From: Bacteroidota bacterium
Lineage (GTDB): Bacteria; Bacteroidota; Bacteroidia; J057
DNA length: 13,358 bases
Assembly: GCA_003696875.1 (NCBI GenBank)
Contig: RFHL01000023.1
Location: forward strand, 1 to 13,358
Direction: 5' to 3'
Positions within the stretch are counted from its first letter, which is position 1; the number at the start of each line of letters is the position of its first letter. A program made the translations under genes and the position numbers. Shown here piece by piece: positions 1-7,991 of the stretch. The notes below the pieces were generated by a model. That model made no database searches and was not told where the DNA came from. It saw nothing but the letters and a program-made list of their open reading frames with translations.

Positions 1-1
1 C

Positions 2-88
2 AATGCTTTCCAGGTCAATCAGGTCAGCCTGATGGTGGACCTGGATCCGGCACCCATCACACGCTTGCCCGCAGATTCGGGCTCCTGA
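2..88 (+). CDS. C-terminal end of an upstream gene (partial, unidentified)
   Basis: Frame 2 is open from the window edge to a TGA at 86-88 and encodes 28 residues beginning NAFQVNQVSLMVDL and ending PADSGS. The alternating hydrophobic and polar residues would suit a final beta strand followed by a short polar tail. Codon choice (ctg, gtc, gac, ccc) matches the downstream genes. A second frame is also open here, up to about position 114, but its Gly/Pro-rich translation looks less like a real protein. The product cannot be recognised from this fragment. An 83-nt gap separates it from the next gene on the same strand, with no terminator visible, so the two could be cotranscribed. Confidence 0.42.
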   Translation, partial: NAFQVNQVSLMVDLDPAPITRLPADSGS

Positions 89-171
89 CGCAGCCAAAAC
101 ATCCTATCTCCTGATATGGTTATGTATTGAAGGGATTTCTTTGGTAATTGGGTAGCATAGAAGCGCTTGGC

Positions 172-741
172 ATGGTCAGTACTGTTTTTGCACTCTTTTG
201 TGTGCTCCTGGTGGTTTACTTCCTCTTTTCCTCGCGAAAAGAAGTGCCCCTCATGATTCTGCTCCATGCCGGGATACAGTATGGCCTGGCCCTCGTCTTG
301 TGGATGTTTCGTCTGGGGCCCTACCTGTCGGGCATGTTGCTGGGCTTCATGGTTTTGAGTTCCTTTTTGCTCATCTGGGCCCGCAGCCTTACCTACTCCC
401 GGGAGTGGCAGGGCATCCGGATTTTCTTTTCCCTCGCGCAATGGACGGTCCTCCTGGCCCTGGTGATTTTCGCCACGGTCAAATCTCCCTATTATTATCT
501 GGTTCCCTCCTCGACCTGGCACCCCGACGTGCCGGTCCACAGAATGACCATACAGCCCGCCCTCAAGCTAGGCGGCAACATTCTGCTGTTTACGACCTTT
601 TTTCAGGTGATTCTGCATTGGGGACAAAAATGGGACCTGCGCAAGTCCCTGGTGGACCTTGGGCCCATCCTCTTGTATTTTGGGGGCCTGCTGGTGCTGC
701 GCCTGTTGCATGACGCCCAGGCCGCCTTGCCTTTTTCCTGA
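172..741 (+). CDS. Polytopic inner-membrane protein, function unknown
   Basis: A 189-residue, strongly hydrophobic protein with about six predicted membrane helices, near residues 2-20, 25-45, 48-69, 82-102, 135-154 and 163-182. A longer polar loop (about 103-134) between helices 4 and 5 carries SPYYYLVPSS and several His and Pro residues. It should lie in the inner membrane. I chose ATG at 172 because it starts directly at the first hydrophobic helix; a TTG at 148 would add eight residues (MGSIEALG) without an obvious role. No catalytic motif or named family is recognised. Small respiratory-complex membrane subunits have a similar size, but no diagnostic motif supports that. No terminator follows; the next 217 nt are non-coding and unusually structured. 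Confidence 0.72.
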   Translation: MVSTVFALFCVLLVVYFLFSSRKEVPLMILLHAGIQYGLALVLWMFRLGPYLSGMLLGFMVLSSFLLIWARSLTYSREWQGIRIFFSLAQWTVLLALVIFATVKSPYYYLVPSSTWHPDVPVHRMTIQPALKLGGNILLFTTFFQVILHWGQKWDLRKSLVDLGPILLYFGGLLVLRLLHDAQAALPFS

Positions 742-799
742 TTAGGGTAAAGGGCCCACTCCTACATATAGCATAAGGAAAGAAAGAGTATATTCGCCA

Positions 800-888
800 G
801 CAATTGCCGGTCGAAGGATGAGGGGTATCTGAAACAGAAAGGAATGCGCACGATGTGCGCACCTCCCTCATTTAGGACCGGTATTTGC
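800..888 (+). other. Long imperfect inverted repeat / structured leader candidate
   Basis: An 89-nt region folds on paper into one extended stem-loop. From outside in: GCAA (800-803) pairs with TTGC (885-888). After one mismatch, a stem around CCGGTC (807-812) pairs with GACCGG (876-881). ATGAGGG (818-824) pairs with CCCTCAT (865-871). AGG (840-842) pairs with CCT (862-864). The tip is a perfect 7-bp hairpin, TGCGCAC (845-851) with GTGCGCA (855-861), closed by a GAT loop. Roughly 30 pairs form, interrupted mainly by an internal loop near 813-816/873-875 and a one-sided loop at 825-839. No T-run follows, so it is not an ordinary intrinsic terminator. It lies 70 nt before the ATG of the giant PKD gene. 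It could be a cis-regulatory RNA, a protein-binding dyad or a dispersed palindromic element. Confidence 0.55.
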
Positions 889-906
889 AGTTTCGGCCGC
901 AAAGTC

Positions 907-925
907 ATGCCTTGGCCTCGGGCAT
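907..925 (+). other. Small hairpin in the leader of the giant PKD gene
   Basis: ATGCC (907-911) pairs with GGCAT (921-925), with a possible additional wobble pair, leaving a loop of about 7-9 nt. It lies between the large inverted repeat and the start codon at 959. No T-run follows. It may be part of the structured 5' leader, but a 5-bp stem can easily arise by chance. Confidence 0.3.
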
Positions 926-958
926 TTATCAGGAAAAACACAGTCATTGCAAAGTCGT

Positions 959-3900
959 ATGCCATTCTTTAAAGTCCGCCTGTTGCTTCTGTGGAGTCTT
1001 AGTGTGATTGGTTGGATTTCGGGTCTGCAGGCTCAGGCCCCCGTCGCCAATTTTTCCGGAAACAACACTACGGCCTGCGCCCCCTTCCCGCTTGTGGTCG
1101 GGTTTCAGGACCAATCCACCGGGAATCCCACCAGCTGGCTATGGCAGTTTGGGGATGGGAGTGGCAGCACCAGTACCCTGCAAAATCCCACCTTTATCTA
1201 CAGCGATCCGGGCTGCTACGATGTGACCTTGATCGTTTCTAATGCCAATGGAGCTGATACCCTGACGCAGCCCTGCTTTGTCGAGATTTTCGCCCAACCG
1301 CAGGCCGGGTTTGTGCTGGATGTAAATGATGGTTGCGCACCCCTCACAGTGAGCATTACCGATACCACCATTGCTAACGCAGCCTCTATCACCTCCTGGG
1401 CCTATACCCTTACGGGTGGGGCCACCAGCAACCTGCAAAATCCGGTTTTTACCTTCCCGACTGCCCCAGACACACTAAGTGTCTTTCTCACGGTGGTTAA
1501 CAGCAATGGCTGTCAGAACGTCACCTTTATTCCAGATGCCATCATCGTGCGGGAACCGCCCGTACTGGACTTCACAGTGGATGTCAACTCGGCTTGCAAC
1601 CCCCCTCTTACCGTCAATTACCAAAACAATTCCATCGGCAATGGGGCGCAAAATCCGGTGTACACCTGGTCCTTTCCAGGGGGCACCGTTCCCGGCGGGG
1701 CAGATACCGCCGTCGGGTTCAACCCGCCTCCGGTGACCTATGCTGCCGACGGGCAGTATAGCGCCACCCTTACGGTTGAGTCGGGCAATGGCTGTGCCGA
1801 TACCCTGACCATTAATGACATCGTGGGCATCGGCGGCGTGACCGCCGCCTTCTCCCTGACCGATTCGGCCATCTGCCTGGGGGATCCCATCACCTTCACC
1901 AACCTTTCCACCGGCGGTGTGACCGCCATTGAGTGGGATTTCGGCGAAACACCAGGGGTAGACGGCACCGCCGATGTCGAGACCTATACCTACTCGGCCC
2001 CCGGGACCTATACCGTCACCCTGCGCGCCATCAACGCCGCCTGCGGCGATACGCTGGTGCGGCCGGCCTTGATCACCGTAGATCCGGTGCCTACCGCTGA
2101 CTATACGGTAGACCGCCTGATCGATTGCCAGCCCGGCAATCCCTTCACCTTCACCGATCAGTCCGTGAATGCTGTCGCCTGGGCCTGGGATTTCGGCGAT
2201 GGGACGACCTCGGCCCAGCAGAATCCCAATCACACCTTTACCTCCTTCGGGGATTTTGATGTGTGTCTGGTCGTAACCAATGCCCTGGGCTGTACCGATA
2301 CCTTGTGTCAGGCCATTTCTATTGAGCCTCCGAATGTCAACTTTAACCGCAGCCCGGTCGATGGATGTGCACCGCTGCAGGTACAGTTTACTGACGCGAG
2401 TACCTCTCCCGTGGATCCTATCATCGGCTGGCAGTGGAATTTTGGTACCGGCGCGGCCGTGCCGCCTACCTCCAATCAGCCCACACAATCGGTGACCTAT
2501 CCGAATCCGGGCACCTTTGCCGTCACCCTCATTGTGGTGACGCAAAACGGCTGTACCGATACCCTGCGGATCGACAATGCGATCCGGGTGGGGACACCTC
2601 CGACCGTGGACTTTACCGCCGACGAGGATACCCTCTGTATCAATCAGCCGGTAACCTTTACCAGCCTGTTTACCAACCCGGATTGGGACTACTACTGGGA
2701 CTTCCAGTACGAAGCACCGGGCAATTTTGCCCAGATTGATTCTATGCCCACCACCACCTATCCGGATACGGGAACCTACTCTGTGGCGCTGGTGATTGAC
2801 AACCTGGGGTGTCGGGACACCCTGATTCAGGAAGACCTGATTTGGGTTTCGCCGCCTCTGGCTGACTTTACGGTATCGGATTCCGTGCTCTGTGGCTTAC
2901 CCGCCACGGTCGCCTTTGGGGATTCTTCCATAGGTCCGGCCGATGTGTACGAATGGTGGATTAATGGGGTCACCTTTTCCAACCAACCCCAGGCCCCCCC
3001 CTATAACATCACCGCTCCGGGCGAATACATCTTCTCGCAAATCCTGGTTAATACCATATCGGGGTGTGAGGACACCTTCAGTGTGGTCGTTCGTGCCGGT
3101 GATCCACAGGCCAACTTTTCCACCGCCGTCACCTCGGGTTGCCGGGCGCTTACCGTACCCTTTACCAATTCCTCCCAGGATGCCACCAACTATGCCTGGC
3201 GGTTCGACCTGGGCGGACCGGGCGGCTCTGGGGCTCTTTCGCCCACCTACACCTACCAAGATACGGGTATCTATACCGTTCGCCTCATCGCTGTAGACAA
3301 CTTTTCCGGGTGTCGGGACACCCTCATACAGCCTGACCTGATCGAAGTCTTCGGGTCCTACGCGGCCTTTGGTTCGGACATCGTAACCGGCTGTCCGGGC
3401 ACGACCATACAGTTTGGCGACAGTACCGAGACTTATTTTGGCAATCCCGTAGCCTGGGAGTGGGACTTTGGCGATGGCTCGCCGGTCTCGACCCAACAGA
3501 ATCCCTCGCACACCTACCCCACGGCAGGCATCTATGACGTCACCCTGCGGGTGACCGACAGCAATGGCTGTACCGACTCCGTCACCTACGCCAATTTTAT
3601 CGAGATCACCTTCCCGCAGCCCTCCTTCACCGTCAATGACGACAGTACCTGTGCCGGCAATCCGCTGACCTTCACCAATACCTCGACGGGCGTGGGCCTT
3701 TCCTTCCTCTGGGACTTTGGCGATGGCCAGACCGATACCCTGGTGAATCCGGTACACGCTTTTGGCGCGCCGGGCGGCTACGATGTCAGCCTGGTTGCCA
3801 CCGACATCAACGGCTGCGTGGACAGCATTCAGGTGCCGGACTTCATCTTTATCGAGGAATTCGAGGCGAATTTCGGGGGTGATCCCATCGTGGGGATCTG

Positions 3901-6568
3901 CCCGCCGCTGAATACGCAGTTTGCCGACTCGACCATCGGCAATGTGACCGGGTGGAACTGGACCTTCGGGGATGGCTTTGGCTTCAGCTTTTTGCAAAAT
4001 CCCGCCAATGTCTACCTCACGCCCGGTACCTTCACCGTGACGCTGATCGCCACCCACGAAGATGGCTGTCAGGATACCCTGGTACGGCCCGATTACGTCT
4101 TCGTGGCGGGTCCCAACGGGGCCTACGATGTGCAGCCCGACCAGGTGTGCCTGGGCGACAGCATCTCCATCACGGCGATCACCTCCGGGGCTACCTGTGC
4201 CGCCTTTGACTTTCGGGATGGTGTGGTAAACGATACCTGTGGATTGTCAGGAGGAATTGATACGGTGATTGTCAATCATCTGTATACCGGTCCGGATACC
4301 TACGCACCCCTGATTGTCCTGGAAGATGCCCAGGGCTGTGTCTTTACCCTGAGCGGTCAGGATAGCACGACCGTCTTTTCCCTGCCGGATGCGGCGATTG
4401 CGCCGCTGGATTCCGTAGGCTGTTCAGAATTTGAGGTGCCCTTTACCGATGCGTCCACCCCCGGTGACAGTGCCATTAACCAATGGCTATGGGTGTTTGG
4501 AGACGGTGATTCTTCGGCTTTTCAAAATCCGGTGCATACCTATGTGGGAGACTCGCTCTTCAATGTAAGTCTGTATGTCCAGGACGTAAACGGCTGCGTG
4601 GATAGCGCTTTTACCACCGTTACGGTGTACGAAGGAACCATCCCGGACTTCATTGCCCTGGACACTCTGGGGTGTGCGCCCTTCGTGGCCGAATTTTCTG
4701 ACTTGTCCTCCAACTTCCCGCCCTCTGCCTGGACGTGGATTTTTGGAGACGGGGACACCCTGACTGGCGTATCCAGCCCCACCCACACCTATCAAAACGA
4801 CGGCCTGTATACCGTCACCCTGATTGTGTCGGACAACCTCGGTTGTTCGGATACGCTCATCAAGGAGGACTACATCAACCTGCGGCATCCGGAAGCACGG
4901 TTGTATTCGGATGTGACCACGGGTTGTAACCCGCTGACCATTACCTTCCATGCCGATAGCTCCATTTTTGACGGTAGTCTGGTGGAGCACGAGTGGTGCC
5001 TCACCGATTTGGGGACGGGGCAAACCACCTGTGAGATCACGGCGGGAGACGTGACCGACTTACCGGTAGAGTTTCTGGAATCCGGGACCTACCAGATGGT
5101 CTTGACGGTCACCGATGCCGAGGGCTGTTCGGGTACGTCTGATCCGCTCCTGCTGGATATCACCGCGAGGGTCATACCTGACCCGCTGGAGATGCGCAAC
5201 GTATCGGTGGTCGACGCGCAAAGCGTCGAGGTGAGCTGGGCGGCCTATCCTGGCACCGACTTCAATGAGTATGCCATCTACCGGGTAAATGGCCCGAGTC
5301 CGGGCCTGGTGGGGACCATCACCGATCAGGCGATCACCACCTTTGTCGAGACCAATCCGGCCCTGAATGCCGAAACGCAGTCCTATTGTTACAAGGTGCT
5401 GGTACAGAACACCTGCGAAGAGTACTCGCTCCTGGAGGATACCGAGGAACATTGTACCGTTGATCTGGAGACAGCCCCGGCCTTAGATGCCATCGACCTG
5501 AGCTGGAGCGCCTATGTGGGCTATACGGTCGATCAGTACGAAATTTACCGAGCCAATACGTATGATCCTACGGTGCCCCCACAGCAGATTGGCGTGGTGC
5601 CAGGCAATGTGCGGACCTTCACCGATTTCGAGACCTTCTGTTACGACTCCATCTCTTACCGGGTCCGGGCCGTAGGCCTGGGCGGCCCCGATCAGCTGTC
5701 GTGGAGTGACATAGACGCCAATGCTCCCAACCACCCGCTCCCGGTCGAGACGACCGATGTGATCAGTGCTTCGGTCGTGGCTGACTCCTTCGTCACCGTG
5801 GATTGGACCGAGTACGCGGGCTATCTCCCCGATCAATACATCGTCCTGAAATCTGAAGGGGGAGTCAGCTGGGACACCCTTGGCTTCTTCCCGCTCAGTA
5901 CCCGAAGTCTGATCGATACAGCCGTGAATGTGGACCGGACCAGCTACTTCTACGAAGTTATCGCCCTGGATCAGTGTGGAGATTACTCCGCCCAAGGTCT
6001 GTACGGGAAGACGATTCTGCTGCAGGCGGGCCTGGATGCTACCGGTCGCATCCCGCAGCTGAACTGGTCGGCTTACGAGCAGTGGGGCCTGGGCGTACTG
6101 AATTATCAGGTCGAGGTACTCAATGAACAGACCGGGGCCTGGCAGGCCGTGGATCAGGTAGGCGCCGGTACCCGGCGCTTTGCGGACAACCTCAGCCAAC
6201 TGGTCCAGCCGACCTGGTGCTACCGCATCCGGGCCTTTGAGGCCGCCGGCAACGGCGCTGAGGCCTTGTCCAATGAGGCATGTGTCACCTTTGGCCCTCA
6301 GCTATTCGTTCCCAATGCCTTCTCCCCCAACAACGATGGCCATAACGATCGCTTTGAGCTCTATGCCCCCAATCTGGCCTCGGCCGAGTTGTCCATTTTC
6401 AATCGCTGGGGGCAGATGATTTATCAGACCTTTAATCTGGACGACCCCTGGGATGGTACCTTCAAAGGGTCTCCGGTTCCAGAGGGAGTGTATGTCTTTG
6501 TGGTACGAGGGACAGGCGTGGATGGAACCCCCGTCGCACGTCAGGGTACTGTCACCCTGTTCCGCTGA
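959..6568 (+). CDS. Giant secreted PKD/FN3 protein with type IX secretion type B sorting domain
   Basis: An 1869-residue exported protein. ATG at 959 is preferred over an in-frame TTG at 947 because it directly begins a signal peptide: a short basic n-region (KVR), a Leu/Trp-rich core, and cleavage near LQA|QA at residues 25-27. Residues about 28-1402 are roughly 16 PKD-like beta-sandwich repeats with the hallmark W-x-FGDG and YxVTLxV motifs. Residues about 1403-1780 are four fibronectin-III-like repeats (V-x-W-x-x-Y, then QYxIYR-type strands, then YRV/YRI). Residues 1783-1869 begin FVPNAFSPNNDG, contain the IFNRWGQ and W-D-G-T motifs and end VTLFR; this is the gliding-motility-associated C-terminal (CHU_C/TIGR04131-type) domain that targets cargo to the type IX secretion system. 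The mature protein is therefore probably released or attached at the cell surface. Adhesion or a structural matrix role is inference; no enzymatic domain is visible. A terminator follows 33 nt after the stop, suggesting a single-gene unit. Confidence 0.95.
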   Translation: MPFFKVRLLLLWSLSVIGWISGLQAQAPVANFSGNNTTACAPFPLVVGFQDQSTGNPTSWLWQFGDGSGSTSTLQNPTFIYSDPGCYDVTLIVSNANGADTLTQPCFVEIFAQPQAGFVLDVNDGCAPLTVSITDTTIANAASITSWAYTLTGGATSNLQNPVFTFPTAPDTLSVFLTVVNSNGCQNVTFIPDAIIVREPPVLDFTVDVNSACNPPLTVNYQNNSIGNGAQNPVYTWSFPGGTVPGGADTAVGFNPPPVTYAADGQYSATLTVESGNGCADTLTINDIVGIGGVTAAFSLTDSAICLGDPITFTNLSTGGVTAIEWDFGETPGVDGTADVETYTYSAPGTYTVTLRAINAACGDTLVRPALITVDPVPTADYTVDRLIDCQPGNPFTFTDQSVNAVAWAWDFGDGTTSAQQNPNHTFTSFGDFDVCLVVTNALGCTDTLCQAISIEPPNVNFNRSPVDGCAPLQVQFTDASTSPVDPIIGWQWNFGTGAAVPPTSNQPTQSVTYPNPGTFAVTLIVVTQNGCTDTLRIDNAIRVGTPPTVDFTADEDTLCINQPVTFTSLFTNPDWDYYWDFQYEAPGNFAQIDSMPTTTYPDTGTYSVALVIDNLGCRDTLIQEDLIWVSPPLADFTVSDSVLCGLPATVAFGDSSIGPADVYEWWINGVTFSNQPQAPPYNITAPGEYIFSQILVNTISGCEDTFSVVVRAGDPQANFSTAVTSGCRALTVPFTNSSQDATNYAWRFDLGGPGGSGALSPTYTYQDTGIYTVRLIAVDNFSGCRDTLIQPDLIEVFGSYAAFGSDIVTGCPGTTIQFGDSTETYFGNPVAWEWDFGDGSPVSTQQNPSHTYPTAGIYDVTLRVTDSNGCTDSVTYANFIEITFPQPSFTVNDDSTCAGNPLTFTNTSTGVGLSFLWDFGDGQTDTLVNPVHAFGAPGGYDVSLVATDINGCVDSIQVPDFIFIEEFEANFGGDPIVGICPPLNTQFADSTIGNVTGWNWTFGDGFGFSFLQNPANVYLTPGTFTVTLIATHEDGCQDTLVRPDYVFVAGPNGAYDVQPDQVCLGDSISITAITSGATCAAFDFRDGVVNDTCGLSGGIDTVIVNHLYTGPDTYAPLIVLEDAQGCVFTLSGQDSTTVFSLPDAAIAPLDSVGCSEFEVPFTDASTPGDSAINQWLWVFGDGDSSAFQNPVHTYVGDSLFNVSLYVQDVNGCVDSAFTTVTVYEGTIPDFIALDTLGCAPFVAEFSDLSSNFPPSAWTWIFGDGDTLTGVSSPTHTYQNDGLYTVTLIVSDNLGCSDTLIKEDYINLRHPEARLYSDVTTGCNPLTITFHADSSIFDGSLVEHEWCLTDLGTGQTTCEITAGDVTDLPVEFLESGTYQMVLTVTDAEGCSGTSDPLLLDITARVIPDPLEMRNVSVVDAQSVEVSWAAYPGTDFNEYAIYRVNGPSPGLVGTITDQAITTFVETNPALNAETQSYCYKVLVQNTCEEYSLLEDTEEHCTVDLETAPALDAIDLSWSAYVGYTVDQYEIYRANTYDPTVPPQQIGVVPGNVRTFTDFETFCYDSISYRVRAVGLGGPDQLSWSDIDANAPNHPLPVETTDVISASVVADSFVTVDWTEYAGYLPDQYIVLKSEGGVSWDTLGFFPLSTRSLIDTAVNVDRTSYFYEVIALDQCGDYSAQGLYGKTILLQAGLDATGRIPQLNWSAYEQWGLGVLNYQVEVLNEQTGAWQAVDQVGAGTRRFADNLSQLVQPTWCYRIRAFEAAGNGAEALSNEACVTFGPQLFVPNAFSPNNDGHNDRFELYAPNLASAELSIFNRWGQMIYQTFNLDDPWDGTFKGSPVPEGVYVFVVRGTGVDGTPVARQGTVTLFR
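1040..5164 (+). repeat. Tandem array of about 16 PKD-domain repeats, each with a cysteine pair
   Basis: The encoded protein repeats a unit of about 80-93 residues sixteen times. Most units begin with a Pro-rich junction and [AV]xF. A Cys follows near position 12 (often GCAPL or GCxPL). Then come a W-x-[FW]xxGDG turn, a QNPxHTY strand, G-x-Y-x-V-T-L-x-V and a closing GC-x-DTL. Short DNA words recur with the protein motif, for example GGCTGTACCGATACC in units 5 and 6, but the units have diverged, so this is an old expansion rather than recent DNA duplication. Units 8, 13 and 16 have lost the FGDG turn. The recurring Cys pair suggests one disulfide per domain. Confidence 0.88.
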
Positions 6569-6600
6569 TAAGAAAAGGCCCACCTGGGCGTTATGTTGAT

Positions 6601-6648
6601 AGCCGGAAGGGGAGCTTTGCCTGGATAGGCAAAGCTCCTCTGGCTTTT
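6601..6648 (+). terminator. Rho-independent terminator after the giant PKD gene
   Basis: GGAGCTTTGCC (6611-6621) pairs perfectly with GGCAAAGCTCC (6628-6638) around a 6-nt loop, giving an 11-bp stem. It extends outward through AGCC (6601-6604) with GGCT (6642-6645) and is followed by a short T-run (CTTTTGG). It lies 33-80 nt after the stop at 6568 and before the next start at 6769, where it separates two transcription units. The T-run is short, so termination may be partial. Confidence 0.82.
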
Positions 6649-6768
6649 GGGGAGATGTCCCAAAAGGGGCATCAGTGGGCGTGGAGAAACGATTTTTTTC
6701 CAGTCAATCTTTTTCAGTGGAAAATACCTATCTTGATGCTGAATTTTGGGCCTTTCACGAATGATATC

Positions 6769-7989
6769 ATGCGTACCTTTTGGAAATTATTCTGGGTGCT
6801 GGGGCTTCCCTTTGTCTTAGCGAGTTCGGCTTTCGGGCAGGACTTCCTTTACATCAAAGACGGCAGCCGCCTGGAATGTAAGATATCCTCGACCACCGGG
6901 CAGGCCATCCGATACAAGATTGCCCAAAACCCCAATGGTCCGGATTACCTGTTGCCAAAGAAGAAATTGTTGATGTGGTTTTATGCCGACGGGACCATCG
7001 CCGTACTGGACGAGTCACAGCCGGAAAGCACCCGGCAATTTGACCCGGGAACAGGTGCCTACGACCGCATCCTGCTGGCTGACAATGAACTATCTTTCGT
7101 GACCATCCTGTCCTTGGACGAGGCGCAGATTGAATTTCGGAAGGCGAGTCTCCCCAACGGACCGGCCTATACCCGGCCGGTAAGCGACTTGCTGCTCGTC
7201 GTGCGCAAGGACGGCTCGCATGAGCTGTATGCAGAGGCTTCCCGGGTAGCCAATGCCCTCAAGAATGCGCGCATCCAGGTGGAGGTGCCCTCTCCCGCTC
7301 GGGAACCCGAGCCGAATCCCCAACCCACCCAACCGACCGAGGTGGTGGAGTGGAATGTTACGGAAGAAGATCCGCCCCTACCCGCCGGAGAAGATCCCGG
7401 CGAGCCTCCGCAAATGGAGGAGGTGCCCCTTGTGGTACAGCCTGAGCCAGAACCCAAGCTTGATCCCAATTCGAGTCAAACCCTCGAAGTAGACGTAGAA
7501 GAATTTAGCGCCAAGGCGCTAGATAAGGTGCGGAGCCTGGGCAACTACTTTCAGATTATTGCCGACAAGGAGACCCCCTGGCAAGAGGCCAACGACGCCA
7601 TTGAGCTGGCGATAGAGCTTTTTCTGAGTGAAGAATCTCAGGTAGAGGTCTCCAGTACCAACTCGCCTGAAAAACGAAGCTATTCCATCCGGCGTTATCT
7701 CTCGCGCCTGAAACTCCTTCAGTACGATCAGGTCGAGATCACCTGGTCCGAGATCAACTATGTCAGCAACCTGCGCAAAGGCAATGACGGCAACTACTAT
7801 GGGGTGATTTCTTTCCTGCAAAAGTTCACCGGCTACCGGGACGGTCGCCCGGTCTACTCCGACCTGACCCGCAAAAACATCGAAGTGGTGCTGAAAGGAA
7901 TTTCCAAAGAAACCCTTTCCGGGACGACTGAAGAAACCTGGGATGTATTTCTTTCTGACATAGGCGTCATCAATACGAGGAGCAACTAG
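6769..7989 (+). CDS. Secreted protein: duplicated beta repeat, Pro/Glu linker, C-terminal domain shared with the TPR neighbour
   Basis: 406 residues. ATG at 6769 gives a clean signal peptide (basic start RTFWK, hydrophobic core, cleavage near AFG|Q at 23); an in-frame ATG at 6655 would add 38 residues in front of it and is less likely. Residues about 25-81 and 99-155 are two copies of one beta-rich repeat sharing NGPxYxxP, LL and a final xDG; this NGPxY motif recurs in secreted Bacteroidota proteins. Residues about 172-235 form a disordered Pro/Glu-rich linker. Residues about 248-400 are a domain with helices, a RYLSRL motif, TWSEINYVS, LQKFTGYRDG, YSDLTRK and WDVFLSDIGV, resembling the N-terminus of the protein at 8840. 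It is the first gene of a tight three-gene cluster, ending 2 nt before the next start. Probably periplasmic or outer-membrane associated; function unknown. Confidence 0.88.
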   Translation: MRTFWKLFWVLGLPFVLASSAFGQDFLYIKDGSRLECKISSTTGQAIRYKIAQNPNGPDYLLPKKKLLMWFYADGTIAVLDESQPESTRQFDPGTGAYDRILLADNELSFVTILSLDEAQIEFRKASLPNGPAYTRPVSDLLLVVRKDGSHELYAEASRVANALKNARIQVEVPSPAREPEPNPQPTQPTEVVEWNVTEEDPPLPAGEDPGEPPQMEEVPLVVQPEPEPKLDPNSSQTLEVDVEEFSAKALDKVRSLGNYFQIIADKETPWQEANDAIELAIELFLSEESQVEVSSTNSPEKRSYSIRRYLSRLKLLQYDQVEITWSEINYVSNLRKGNDGNYYGVISFLQKFTGYRDGRPVYSDLTRKNIEVVLKGISKETLSGTTEETWDVFLSDIGVINTRSN

Positions 7990-7991
7990 CT

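Noticed and set aside
19..540. Minus-strand open frame overlapping the membrane-protein gene
   Set aside because: Its translation is a polar Gln/His/Gly-rich string without motifs, whereas the plus strand gives six well-formed membrane helices.
789..796. TATATTCG as a possible -7 promoter element for the giant PKD gene
   Set aside because: It has one mismatch to TANNTTTG, and no TTG or TTTG lies 17-23 nt upstream. Too weak to call.
2897..4057. Minus-strand open frame of 386 codons inside the PKD array
   Set aside because: It is antisense to conserved PKD motifs. Its Gly/Arg/Asp/Ile-rich repetitive translation mirrors the repeat structure of the real gene. The 356-codon minus frame at 1475-2545 is rejected for the same reason.
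5483..6199. Minus-strand open frame of 238 codons opposite the FN3-like region
   Set aside because: It has no signal peptide, domain or plausible start context and lies wholly opposite an intact coding region.
6741..6748. GAATTTTG as a possible -7 element for the three-gene cluster
   Set aside because: The first consensus base is wrong, no -33 partner is present at the right spacing, and it lies only about 20 nt before the start codon. The cluster promoter remains unidentified.
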